From NCBI GenBank assembly GCA_017979445.1, contig CM030714.1, forward strand, positions 12,375,317 through 12,439,316: a stretch of 64,000 nucleotides of DNA, given 5' to 3'. A program made the position numbers and the translations under genes. Below, piece after piece: positions 33,008 through 43,419 of this stretch. Within the stretch, counting starts at the first letter, position 1, and every line of letters begins with the position of its first letter. The notes beneath the pieces are model-generated. The model was not told the origin of the DNA. It did not search any database and was given only the letters and a program-made list of their open reading frames with translations. The stretch is from Akebia trifoliata (taxonomy: Eukaryota; Streptophyta; Magnoliopsida; Ranunculales; Lardizabalaceae).

Positions 33008-34972
33008 TGTAGACATGAGAATGTTCATCCTTGAACCTCAATGCTACGTGATTTGGAGTCGCCACCATTCTTTTTTGGAAATGGGTGTGAATGGGCACCC
33101 GAATCGATTATTTTGAAAGCAATTTTTTCATGGCATTGTAGTGACTCTCAATCATGAAAAAGGTGTGGTTTACCTAAGATCTAAGTAAGGGGATTTGGTT
33201 AGAGAATGGGGAAGGTGTTAAGTACCCCATTCTCTCCACCTATGGTCGTTACCTTTAGATTTGACCATTTTTTAAAAGATTAACATGACAAGTGAAATGC
33301 ATGAGATGCATGAAGTGGGTGGGTGCACATAGTGTGTATGTACCCCTTTTGAAAGAGGATTTAATGTTTGTGTAGACATGAGGAATATCCTATAGGAGAG
33401 GATATCCCATAAAGTCATCACATTTTTACATGAATTGGAATGTTGACTTAGGATTTTAGAGAAGTTCCATGAATGGAGTTCCCTTTAGACCCACAACCTT
33501 AATGCATTCATGTTTAGCTAGAAACTTAGTGTTTTAGTCCCATCAAGAGAGCTACACAATTCTTCATCATGGCCAAACATGTGTGATGTGTGTGCATAGT
33601 GTGCATGATGATGCATGACATGAGAATGGGTTAAAAAAAAGGTTTCAACCTCCATCCTTTCAACCAAACCGCCTCAAGCATTCCATGCCCAAGGTTGAGG
33701 TTCAATCTAATCGGGATGAAGGAGGGTTCTCCATTACATCCTAGAGGCTTCTAAAAATAAAAAGAGAGGGATAGAAGAAAAAGATGCAAGTTAAAAGATA
33801 AATAAATAACTATTGTCCCACCTTGTCCTTTTTGGAAGTCTTGAATAAACTTGAGCTTGAAAGATGAAGGTGAGAGTTGAAGGGTGGAGTTGAGGGGTGA
33901 GAGAGTTGAAGGTTAGGAGATGATAGATGAGTAGAGATTTTAGTAGAGTTTTAGGTTGAGAGATGGGGGCTTTTTAGCATGAATTATTCTTAGAAAATGA
34001 GGGTATTTATAAAGTTTTTGGAGAACTTTTGGGGATAAAATGGTCTAACCCTAAAAATAATGAGAATAGACATAAGGTTTAGGTTATTTCTTTTTGGATT
34101 TTTCATTTGTATGGGGGTAAAGATGACATTTGTGAAGAAACCCTAAAAGTATTCTTTGGTCTTTGATTTTTTGGTAAATAGAGGTGAGAGAACAAAATCA
34201 CTTTTGGGTGGGTGAATAAGGGAGTGACATGTGTAAAGGTGAAGTGGTAGGTAAAAAGTAAACCTTGGTTCATTTATAAATAACACATAAAGTAAAGGTG
34301 GAAGTATATTTTGAAATTGACCAATGGGAGAACAAAAGAACTTTTGGGAGGATGAGTAGGAGAATGACATGTGTAAAGATGAAGTGGTAGGTGAAAAGTA
34401 GACCTTGGTTCATTTGTAAATAACACATAAAACAAGGGTGGAAGTATAATTTTGAAATGGACTAATGGGAAAACTCCATGTATGTACTTGAAAATTCTCA
34501 CCTTTTGAGGGTATGATGGGAAGTTCTCTCAACTTTATGAATTATTACCAAAGATCCAAGACCCTTTTTGGTTTGACCAACCTTTTTGGAAAGGGCATTC
34601 TTGAATTTTCACAAGGAAGAGTTGACTCTCCAATTAGATGATGCATTGGGTATTGAGGGCTTATGGGAGATCAACATGTGTCATCTTTTGAGGGGGTGTG
34701 AAAGAATGGGCTTGGAATGAACTTGGTATTGGACTTAGGTAATGGACTTGGGTTATGGACTATGGGCTTTAAGGGTGGGAATGGATTTAAATCGGGTTAG
34801 GGACAAGATTGAATATGTAAAATTATGTGGTATGATGCATGTATGCATGTATACATGAGAAATGATGCCACGTGGCAATGCGGGTCCGTCGAAAATCTTG
34901 AGTTCTAAATCGGAATCAATTCGAAGAAATTTGGATTTTCCCAACGGATTCGTGCAAATTGGGGTGTCTACA
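33008..34972 (-). mobile_element. Element B 5' LTR
   Basis: It is bounded by TGTAGACA on both strands and flanked by GTAGG at 34973-34977. It retains a segment (about 33928-34352) absent from the 3' LTR, including a TATA box on the - strand. A near-duplicate 'gagaatgacatgtgtaaaggtgaagtgg' type block occurs twice (about 34,225 and 34,367). Confidence 0.95.
34003..34013 (-). promoter_or_regulatory. TATA box in element B 5' LTR
   Basis: On the - strand, CTTTATAAATAC lies in the segment kept only in the 5' LTR. The 3' LTR has lost this box by deletion. Confidence 0.55.
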
Positions 34973-34977
34973 GTAGG
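34973..34977. other. Target-site duplication of element B, right copy (GTAGG)
   Basis: It pairs with 4942-4946. Gag reading of element A resumes here in frame. Confidence 0.95.
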
Positions 34978-35400
34978 CTGCGCAAAAATGCATCTCAAGG
35001 TATATGTCACCAACATGCCCACTATGGGCCTCAGTGACGAACATATGACATTGTTGTTCCAACGTGCTCTATCAGGATCAGCACCACGATGGTTGATTTC
35101 CCAAAATCCAGTTGTAATAGGGACATGGGAAAATATGTTAAGGATGTTCTAGCACCAGTACAAGTATAGTATCAAGATCAAAACTTCTTGAAGGGATTTG
35201 GAATCCACTAAACAGAAGACTAGAGAAACATTTACTGATTTCATTAGTCGCTGGAGAGCTAAGGCTGCACAGATGTAGGATATACCATCAAAAAAGGAAC
35301 AAGTGGCGATTATATTGAAAAACCTCTAGCAAGGGTATGATCAGCATTTAGTCGCTCAGTATTTCCCCACATTCGAATCCCTATTATAAATCGGAAGCCA
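34978..35400 (+). pseudogene. Element A gag, core domain (continuation)
   Basis: The frame reads 'CAKMHLKVYVTNM', 'HMTLLFQRALSGSAPRWLI', 'GTWENMLRMF', then after a stop 'KQKTRETFTDFISRWRAKAA' and 'VAQYFPTFESLL'. These are the ordered blocks of the retrotransposon gag domain. It continues the frame left at 4946. Stops occur at 35,150, after 'IKTS', after 'AAQM' and later, so the gene is defunct. Confidence 0.88.
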
Positions 35401-36330
35401 GCTTGATGATGTTTTTTTCCTCTGGGATCCTTTCCAACTCTTTTGACAATAGAGCCAAAAAACCTTTCACAATTCCTAAACCTAACATCAATCACACCTA
35501 TATAGTTAGCACATCTACTACCCCAGTTCAAGCCCCGGCTCGAACCAATAATCAGGCAAATTCAGATAGAGTCCCCTCGATAGTTCACAAATCTAGGGAT
35601 GACCCTCACCATAGCCTTTTAAAAATTATTGAAAAAAGGGTTTCTCACCCCTCTCCAACCTCAACGTCTACCAAACCTCCTACCAGCTTCACATAACCCC
35701 AACCTTTTCTATGAATTCTAGCAAAACCCAGGTCATCATATTGATCGATGTATCACCCTCCACCATGCCATTTAAGACCTTATCGATGCTAAAAAAAATC
35801 ACCATCCTTGCCCCTACACAACCAAATGTTACTACCAATCCTTTACCCATTTACCAACCTCCTCAAACTTTGAATATGGTGTCCAACAACCAACCTCCAT
35901 TTGACCCAGCCTCTTCGTTTGTCCAATCAATCCCAAACCACCTAGCCATCCTATTACTGGAATGACAATCCCTAATGAAGTCCTTACCACTGGTTGTGAA
36001 CCATTCAACCTAACTTTCGATGAAATCTACTACTTGTCCCCACCTCATTATGATAACCCTGCTTTCATCACCCATGTTTCAACACAAATGGACCTAGAAG
36101 AATCCTACTTCTTAGAAGATGAAATTATTTATTTGTTGGACGAAGAATATGAACCTTTCTCCTTTTATTGTAATGAACGTGAACATGCGACTAAGAAAAA
36201 AAAGAATTCTCAAAATATCTAGCCTTGATGATGACAATCATACAACCTTGACCGAGGAAGAGGAATCGAGTTTGCATAAGAAAACAATAGAAAAGGGCAA
36301 AGAATCTGAAGAAGAAGTTCAAGCCTAGCA
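35401..36330 (+). pseudogene. Element A gag C-terminal / pre-pol region, degraded
   Basis: Proline/serine/threonine/asparagine-rich frames (35,403-35,696 and 35,711-35,965: 'PIYQPPQTLNMVSNNQPPF') resemble the spacer after the gag core. The frame at 35,962-36,222 is acidic (MDLEESYFLEDEIIYLLDEE). No zinc finger or protease motif was found. Function cannot be assigned beyond position in the element. Confidence 0.5.
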
Positions 36331-37300
36331 AACTACCACAGAGTCTATTAACATTGCCCAATTGTTCTTTGAAAATAACCATGCTTCAATCCTATCGGTT
36401 GAAAGCAATGTCCTGAGTTCTCAGTCTGTAATCAAACCTATTGTGAGTACTTGTATTTAATTTTTCACAAGTCATGTGATTCAGTTTGAGTCTAGTTTTT
36501 TTTTATTAATTTCGTAGTGTGTAGTTTTTTTATTCTTGCTAAGTCGAGTCAATTTATCAACTCTACAATGGTGTCTGTCCCCATCTGAATTTAATTGAAT
36601 AAATTTTTTTTTTGAATATCTCGAACGCATTAACGAATTAACTAATAATTTTGCTTTAGGAGAGAATCCTCTAACAAGGAATCCACTCCCGAATCAATCA
36701 AATTATTTGAACAAGAAGACAAAAGTCATGTTATTGACCTTGAAGTAAAAAAATAATTCTTAAGAAATTCAGATTGGAACTAACTTAGCCTTAAAAGAAC
36801 ACAAGGAAATGATAAATCTATTCAAAAAATTCAAAAGACTTGTTCGCATGGTCCTATAAGAATATGTAGGGTAAGCTTGGGTGTTGTCCAACACAAGATG
36901 GATATTTACCCTTTATAAAGACATAACGGAATCACACAATTAGAGGACAAGTTATGAAATATATCAACATTGAATTTCTCAAAATAGCTAGACACCCAGA
37001 ATGGATTACTATTGAGGCAACCATCACCATGAAAAAGGTATGAGACACATCGAAATCGATTTGAGAAATTATTGTCTACACCCTCGACATGTCAAAATTT
37101 GACTCAATTTTCTATGTGGACTACTCAGGGTTCTATGTTATATGGCGTGAAAGGAAGTTTTTGAAATGGAAAGTTCATTATTTAAAGTATGAATAAAAAA
37201 ATCAATCGTCAAAAGAAAATTTGATTTATCACCATGAATCATTTGTGTTTTGATAAGAAAGTGAAGATACGGGACATGCAAGTCAAAGATTTAGACTTCA
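36331..37300 (+). pseudogene. Element A pol remnant (linker to integrase, internal deletion)
   Basis: Nucleotide blocks match C at 20,800-21,960 in order: 'gcccaattgttctttgaa', 'attaacgaattaactaataatttt', 'gaacaagaagacaaaagtca', and a decayed integrase end near 37,040-37,250. Protease, RT and RNase H are missing, as in C. Decay is heavier than in C. Confidence 0.65.
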
Positions 37301-38400
37301 AAGAAAATTGAACGGTGTCTCAAATCAGAAGAAAGAAAATTGTAAATCCAACAGGAAAGGTTCTTTCATCACTAAGATAAAACTGTTTGAAAAAGCTGTT
37401 AGATATCAAAAATCGTAACGACGCCAAAATACTGAAATCATTCAACCTTGGCCAGATTGAGCGGTACTATATTTAAGGAGGTCATCTTTGGCTGAACCAA
37501 TTTTCCAGTTACCCATCTTAATATCTCCTTCTTCAGCCCTTTGCAGCCTTTTTTTTTTATAAAAAAAATTACCTTTTTTCTTTCTCAACCTGATCATCCA
37601 ACCTAGGGGAATGAATGTTTTTTAACTACATTTTGATCTGATCCCAAAATTCTGGGGTACGTAGGCAACCTGAGAAGTTACTTCAGGCCTGACCACACAA
37701 AAAAAATATTCCCTAGAAAAATATTCAAAAATAAAAAATACTGTCAAAATAGGAAAGAAATCCAAAGAAAAGAATTAAAAGAAATGCCACACAAAGGGCA
37801 TTTTGATTTTGAGCCTCAAGTCTCTTTTCTTTCTTAGCCAACTCCTAAGCCCACCTATTGAAGTCCTCCTAAGTACCGCATGGAAAGGTTGAGGAAAATA
37901 ATAAGCAAAATCAAGCAGTTACTCCGAAAATTCAGAAGGAAAGAAAGAAAAAAAAGCCTGCTAGGTCGAAAATCCGAAATGGCAACTTAGGCAAAAATTA
38001 AGGCAAATTCGCAAGGTTGAAAATCTGAAAAGATGGCCTTAACAATAATTAGAGTAAAAAAAATGATAAGCTCGCTTGATCAAAAATCTGAAAAGGCGAT
38101 CTAGGCAAAAGCTAGAGCACACTCGCTATATTGAAAACCTGAAAGAACAATTTAGGCAAAAATCAGAGCAATCAAAAAAAATCTCAGTCAAGTAGAGAAT
38201 CTAAAAGGCAGTCCGAACCGAAACATTGAAAATCTAAATGGTTAAGCTACATCGACTTCGGGGCAAACAATTAATCATCGAACAGTCAATACCCAGCTTG
38301 AACCAAATATAGACTCAGTCGATACAAGTATCTCGTCTATGATTAATATGAATAGTTTCATGTCTTTAAATGAACTGACGGGGAAAAAGAACAAATTTTG
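37301..38400 (+). other. Element A 3' region with diverged 51-bp-type repeats
   Basis: 'ggggtacgtaggcaacctgagaag' at about 37,655 and repeat units 'aaaatc(t/c)gaaa..gg.gac/atctaggcaaaa' at 37,940-38,170 match C. The match to C fades near 38,400. No PPT or 3' LTR of A follows in the window, so A is truncated or split again here. Confidence 0.65.
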
Positions 38401-39540
38401 TGATGAGCTTCTATTATTCCTTTCAATAAGGACATTAGAGACCGTTTGTTTGTCAAAAACATCTTCCTTGATTTTGTTAAAAAAAAGAAATTAAATGATG
38501 CCTTGATCTCTATACACATGTCGTCATGCTATTGCTTCATGATCTTAGAACAAATATTTGTTAACAACAAATCCTGGTTTGAAGACAAATATTTGTGCTA
38601 AGTTAGTGACCCAATGGCATGAATCAAGTGTACATAGTGATAAGCTAGGCAAAATCCAAGCATTGAAATCCCTAATGAAATTTTCTCCCACAATTTTCTC
38701 TCGACGCAATGAATCACTATTTTTAATTTCATTACACTTATGTCATACCTTTGGGTTATCAGTTTATTTTGGCTCCGAAACATCTAAAAAACAATTAGAT
38801 TTAGTTTTGGACTATTTCTAGCTTCGTAAGATTGAGATAAGAGGAAAAGCACGATTTTCTTAGAGACCAGTTCTCATTTTTTAGTGATAAATATATTTAT
38901 TTTTTTGGAAAAAATATTTTTCTAGATAAATTACAAAAATGCATTAAATTAGTCACAAAAGATCTTAGTTATAAAACTAATTCTCCATTTTATTCAAGAT
39001 TGATTTTCTAGGCTCAGATGAGATTTGATAACCACACTATCAACAATATGGATGAGATGGGAGGAAAATGTCATTCCTTAAGATAAGTACATGATTCTAG
39101 CTAAGTAGGGGATTTCTGCAATTTGTTTATCCCTAGAAAATATCCTCCCAACTCAGCAATTCGTTTGAGGTTAATATTTTCCATTCAAGTTTATGACCTA
39201 GGATTGAAACATGGCTACACTATTATAATGAGGGACTTCACTAACCTCAATTCACGTTTGAGATTCTTCACTATACAGACGGCTGAGGTTAAAAGTAAAA
39301 AACAAATTTTCTAGATATCAATATTTGGTTACTAGGGATAAACATAAATTTTGGCTGATTTACCAAAACATGTGATGAAAATTGTGAAAATCCCATTTCA
39401 ACAGCAATCATTTTAATTCCAAAAATGATAGATCCACTGCTTTACAGAAATGAAACATATTACACAGGTGGAGAAAAATTTAATGTTTTATAAAATCAAA
39501 ATTTTTTTACCATTTACTAAAATTGAAGCAAAAAAAAATA
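38401..39540. other. Unassigned A+T-rich sequence
   Basis: The join begins with 'gaccgtttgtttgtc' (38,432), a word reminiscent of DNA-transposon ends, but I find no inverted partner. Short open frames (38,558-38,821, 39,123-39,314) have no recognisable domain. I see no gene. Confidence 0.4.
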
Positions 39541-39589
39541 TTACTGTTGCTGACATAGCAAGAGTAGACCAGACCTACATAAATGGAGC

Positions 39590-39993
39590 CACGTGTCAGG
39601 TGAAGTTGAGCACCTGCCAGTGACTGTGTGGGCGCTGCATGGAATGGACCACGTGATCCCGAGTGTTACGCGTCATGAGTGGGGGACTAATAAGACATCG
39701 CCACGGGGCATCATTTAGCGGGGAGATAGCCTCATGGGAGACCATTATTAGTGAAAAGGGACTGGTTCCAACTTCCATCACCATTAAGCTCATAGGCACG
39801 TGGAATAACGTGCAGAACAGGACGTGAGGGCTGCGCAAAGGAGAAGGTGCCACCAGCCGAATCCATTCGTTAAATGAAGTCCAATCAAACAAAGCCCGAT
39901 ATAGAGGACGAGTTATGAGCATGACGAGGTGGAGAGCCATCTTTGAGGAAACTCTACCGGACGTGTTAACCCTAGCGCGAAGACTATAAAAAC
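39590..39993 (+). promoter_or_regulatory. GC-richer promoter-like block with three CACGTG boxes and a TATA box
   Basis: CACGTG occurs at 39590, 39650 and 39798, followed by a TATA box CTATAAAAAC at 39984-39993 and a pyrimidine-rich start (aatctcattctc). Base composition is clearly less A+T-rich than the neighbours. It may be the U3 of an unrecognised LTR or a relocated promoter; no gene follows. The - strand open frame of 114 codons here is probably chance. Confidence 0.4.
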
Positions 39994-40115
39994 AAATCTC
40001 ATTCTCTTATGGAGGGGACCTTATCCATTTCAATGAGTAGCAAAACACATTTTGACAATTCCATTGGATAACAAACCTCAGGGCATTAACTAAACAAGAT
40101 GACAAAGACCAGAAG

Positions 40116-40233
40116 ACCCCATAGGCTAGGCCTAACAATCAATAGGTTTGGTAGGTTTCAAACCTACTTTGACAATGCCCCTCAAACGGCTACTTATGGC
40201 CTTCCTAAAACCCCATAGGCTAGGCCTAATAAT
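40116..40233. repeat. 24-bp direct repeats flanking a palindrome
   Basis: 'accccataggctaggcct' + 'aa(c/t)aat' lies at 40116-40139 and 40210-40233 with one mismatch. Between them GTAGGTTT-C-AAACCTAC (40151-40167) is a perfect 8-bp hairpin. Cause unknown. Confidence 0.75.
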
Positions 40234-40832
40234 GTGTCTATGCTTTAAACTTTAAATGATTGAGAAACTCCAACTTAAAAAATAATGAAGGTATGCAGAC
40301 TAACCTAAACATGGGGTTATGGGAACTTTAGCAACTTAAACGCGTTCTAATGTCCTTAGAACAATCCTTAAGAGATAGGTCTCAAGAAAACATTTGATTC
40401 GACTACTCACGGGTCCCCTTTTACCAAAGTAAATTGAATTTAAGTTAACAATGTGATGGGTTTTAAATAAAATAATAAATAGTTTAAAAAATTCCAAAAC
40501 TTAAAACAATGTGAGCCTTAGGCCCAAGAACTTCATTTTCATCAATTTCTATTTTACTATAGTGGGGTTTTGAAAAACCCCCCTAGAGTACGAATGCGTT
40601 AGCCATTGCCCTTTGGGTTCTCGACCTACGATAGAAGCAGAAAATGATGGGGATGAGATCGATGATCTCATGTCCAATGATCGTGCGATACAAACACAAA
40701 ACACCGATGGGTTTTCGAACTCAAAATTGAAAGAATAAAAGGGTTTCAAACACCTTTTAGTAACGAAAGCGGAAATTAATTTCTCATCATCAAGCTTTGA
40801 ATCAAAAAGTTAAATGTGAGAACTATAACGAG
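40234..40832. other. Unassigned sequence
   Basis: No gene is recognised. It ends at a PBS-like motif. The inverted 'ggggttttgaaaaaccccc' at about 40,563-40,581 is a strong small hairpin. Confidence 0.4.
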
Positions 40833-41053
40833 GATCTCATACCACTTCTTGGGTATTTTACCCACCAATAAACAATGATCTTAAGCTAACACATTTAATA
40901 ATTGATTCAAGATACAAATCTTAATGAGTTTAGATTACATAACTCCAATGAATTGAAGCTTGAAATAAACTTAATATGAGATAAAACACAACAGTTAAAG
41001 TGCAAAGGAAAACTTGAACTCGAATCTTATTTTATGCCTCCAATATTCCAACA
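40833..41053 (-). mobile_element. Possible small LTR (about 206 bp) with PBS: TRIM or copia remnant
   Basis: On the - strand the sequence starts TGTTGGAATATTGG (41053), ends near ACCCAAGA (40848), and is followed after a few bases by TGGTATGAGATC (40844-40833). That resembles TGGTATCAGAGC, the initiator-Met-tRNA PBS of copia and TRIM elements. No second LTR or coding region was found, so it is a remnant at best. Confidence 0.35.
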
Positions 41054-41276
41054 ACTATGTCTCTTCTTTGACCCTTTAACAATGAAAATCAAATCTGAAA
41101 CATAGTGGTGCATACTACCCACACCCTCAAGAAGCACATTAATGGATGGGGTAACCTTCACAAACCGGGATACCTATGTATACTCTTTATAAAAAAATTA
41201 ACCTTCCTAAATCGCCTATCAAAGCACTACGTCATAATGCATAATAAATGACTATCTTGGACAGTCATTTTAGCAA

Positions 41277-41358
41277 AAAGTGACAGTTTGATTTACGACT
41301 GACGATAAATGTCGAAAAAAGTGATAGTTTGATTTACGACTGACGATAAATGTCGAAA
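41277..41358. repeat. 41-bp duplication, subterminal to the CACTA element
   Basis: 'agtga(c/t)agtttgatttac' + 'gactgacgataaatgtcgaaaaa' is present twice, followed by a shortened third 'agtgacagttt'. Subterminal repeats are usual binding sites for the second protein in CACTA elements. Confidence 0.8.
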
Positions 41359-41429
41359 AAAGTGACAGTTTCAGACCATCGAAAAAATATGACTATTTTG
41401 GACCATCGAAAAACATGACGAGATAATAC

Positions 41430-43419
41430 GTAAGGAGCTCCCTCTAAGCTCATATTATGTTTTTAGTTTGCACTATACCCCATAGGAACCTTTAAATTAT
41501 ACAAAGTCTTACAAATTAACTCTTTTTCCCATTGAGATATTACTTAAAGAGCTTCCGAGTATGTCAACTTGCCATTTATTTTTACTGGCCACAGTTTTTT
41601 TTTTATTCTCATATCCTTTTGATCTTGACGAGTTTGAAGATCATCCTTAATCTTATTATTTGTGTTCATAATTGTTGCAAAGAGGTTTTTTGTCACATTT
41701 TTGTTCATGTGCATTACATTCAAATTATGATGAATAGGTAAATCCTATGGGAATGAAATAATGTATGTTAGTTACAACCATCATTGTATAGTATAAATCA
41801 TTAATATTTAAAAAAAAGTATAATACACCTTCTAACATGGTAAATGAAAAAAAAAAGATATATCTCTTAGACTATACAAATGATTCATTTTCATCTATAG
41901 ACCTTTTTCGTTTATTGCTTGGTATTTTTCTAAAAATAATTTGGATATTTTTCATATTTCTTAATACCTCAAAACCATTCAAACGCCGATTATGTTTTCT
42001 ATGTTCTTCATTTCCATTAAATTACGATTTTTGACTTTTAGAAATATGTTTTGAATTTGTTAGAAATCTTTTATGTCCCATGTAAGCAAATTTTTTTTCA
42101 TATTTCAGTCACAATATCTCTAATCTTTCGTTACAATAGGACAATTATACTTTTCTGTAGTCCTACAACTCAAAAAATGATTATACGCTAGAAAATCATG
42201 TATTACCCATAACAAAATTACTTTCATTATAAAATTACTCTTTTTATGAGAGACATATATTATTATTCTACTAGACCACAATTCTTTCAATTCTGCAATC
42301 AATGGTTGTAAGTAAACGTCAATATCGTACCAAAAATCTTGTTTTTCAAGAATCAATAATGTTAATATTATAAACTTATTTCGCATGCATATGAATAAAG
42401 GAAGATTATACAGGACAATCATAACATACTAACAACTATAAAAATTGTTATTGTTCTTAAAAAGATTGAATTTATCTATTGCAAGTTCTAATCAAACATT
42501 ATGTACTTTACAAGCAAATGTGTCTTACTTACGATTTACTTGTTACCAATAGGAAGAATCCCTTGGATGACGCATACTTAATTCATTCGATAATAAACCC
42601 ACATCTTCATGCCATATCATATTCTCTGCAATTCACGGTATATTATATATTCTTTGTAATATTGGGATTAGTGGAAAGTATCTTAATTTTGCCACGATAA
42701 ATGTAAGATTCTTGATTTGAAATTGTTTATCAATTTTTATCTACTTTCATCACACATAAGACAACTATCCTTATTTTCATGTTTTCTCCAGTATAGTATG
42801 AAATTATTACGACATGCATGGATAATCTCACACTTCATACCCAAAGATTTGATTATCTTCTTAATAATAAAATTATTATCCGACAAAGTATTCTCATCGG
42901 ACAAAATCTTTTTAATTGATTGTAAGAACTCTTATTAGACCATTGATGTTTAGCCTTCATGCTCAACAAATCAATTGTTGTAAATAATTTTGTATCTTCA
43001 ATTCAAAAAAATGGATATAAAGGTTGTATCAAATCCTCCATCAATTATTCATATTGAATATCCTCTGGTGAATCATCATGAACTTGAACATCTTCTTCGT
43101 CATTAACTTTATCCACATATACAAGTATACTATGCCCTATATGATCTTGAGCATTATCCTTATCACGAATACGTTTAAATGTGTCATTTACCATATCAAC
43201 CATTCTTGAGAACGCATAGTCATTACGATTACTAGTAGATGGACCAATACTGATATTAACATCACTTATAAAAATTTCTCCATGATAGATCCATGTCGTG
43301 TAGAAAGCATCTATTCCATTGCATATTAAATATGTATGAATATATCTAAGTATTTTCTTCCATCCTAAAAGATTATGACATTTAATACAAGGACAACAAT
43401 ACCAATCATCACTCCCCAT
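41430..43419 (-). pseudogene. CACTA transposase (TNP2 / Transposase_21 type), decayed
   Basis: Read on the - strand: ATG at 43419, then 'DDWYCCPCIKCHNLLGWKK' and 'HTYLICNGIDAFYTTWIYHG', matching the transposase-associated N-terminal domain. Next 'IIKSLGMKCEIIHACRNNFI' + 'LYWRKHENKDSCLMCDES' (Cys pair), 'FPLIPILQRIYN', 'MIWHEDVGLLSNELSMRHP', 'VLYNLPLFICMRNKF', 'YDIDVYLQPLIAELKELW', 'YMGHKRFL', and 'NLNVMHMNKNVTKNLFATI'. The order matches plant TNP2 proteins over about 660 codons. Several stops and frameshifts break it. The end of the family protein, and any TNPD-like partner, are not seen. It would cut and move the element at its CACTA termini. Confidence 0.92.

Larger units (their letters stand above)
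4947..34972 (-). mobile_element. Element B: Tat (Ogre-like) Ty3/gypsy retrotransposon, full length, twice interrupted
   Basis: Both ends are LTRs starting TGTAGACA and ending TGTCTACA, flanked by GTAGG duplications. Read on the - strand the order is 5' LTR (34972-33008), PBS, a leader with two tandem arrays, gag, protease, linker, RT, RNase H, archaeal-type RNase H, integrase, 3' untranslated region, PPT, 3' LTR (10085-4947). Removing C and D leaves about 16.4 kb, in the large size range known for Ogre/Tat. It is inserted in the gag of element A. Stops in gag, RT and integrase mean it is dead. Confidence 0.95.

Noticed and set aside
38432..38446. 'gaccgtttgtttgtc' as a DNA-transposon terminus
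   Set aside because: No inverted partner or flanking duplication was found downstream.
39596..39940. 114-codon - strand ORF in the GC-richer block
   Set aside because: No domain recognised; openness is expected from higher GC, and promoter-like motifs give a better explanation.
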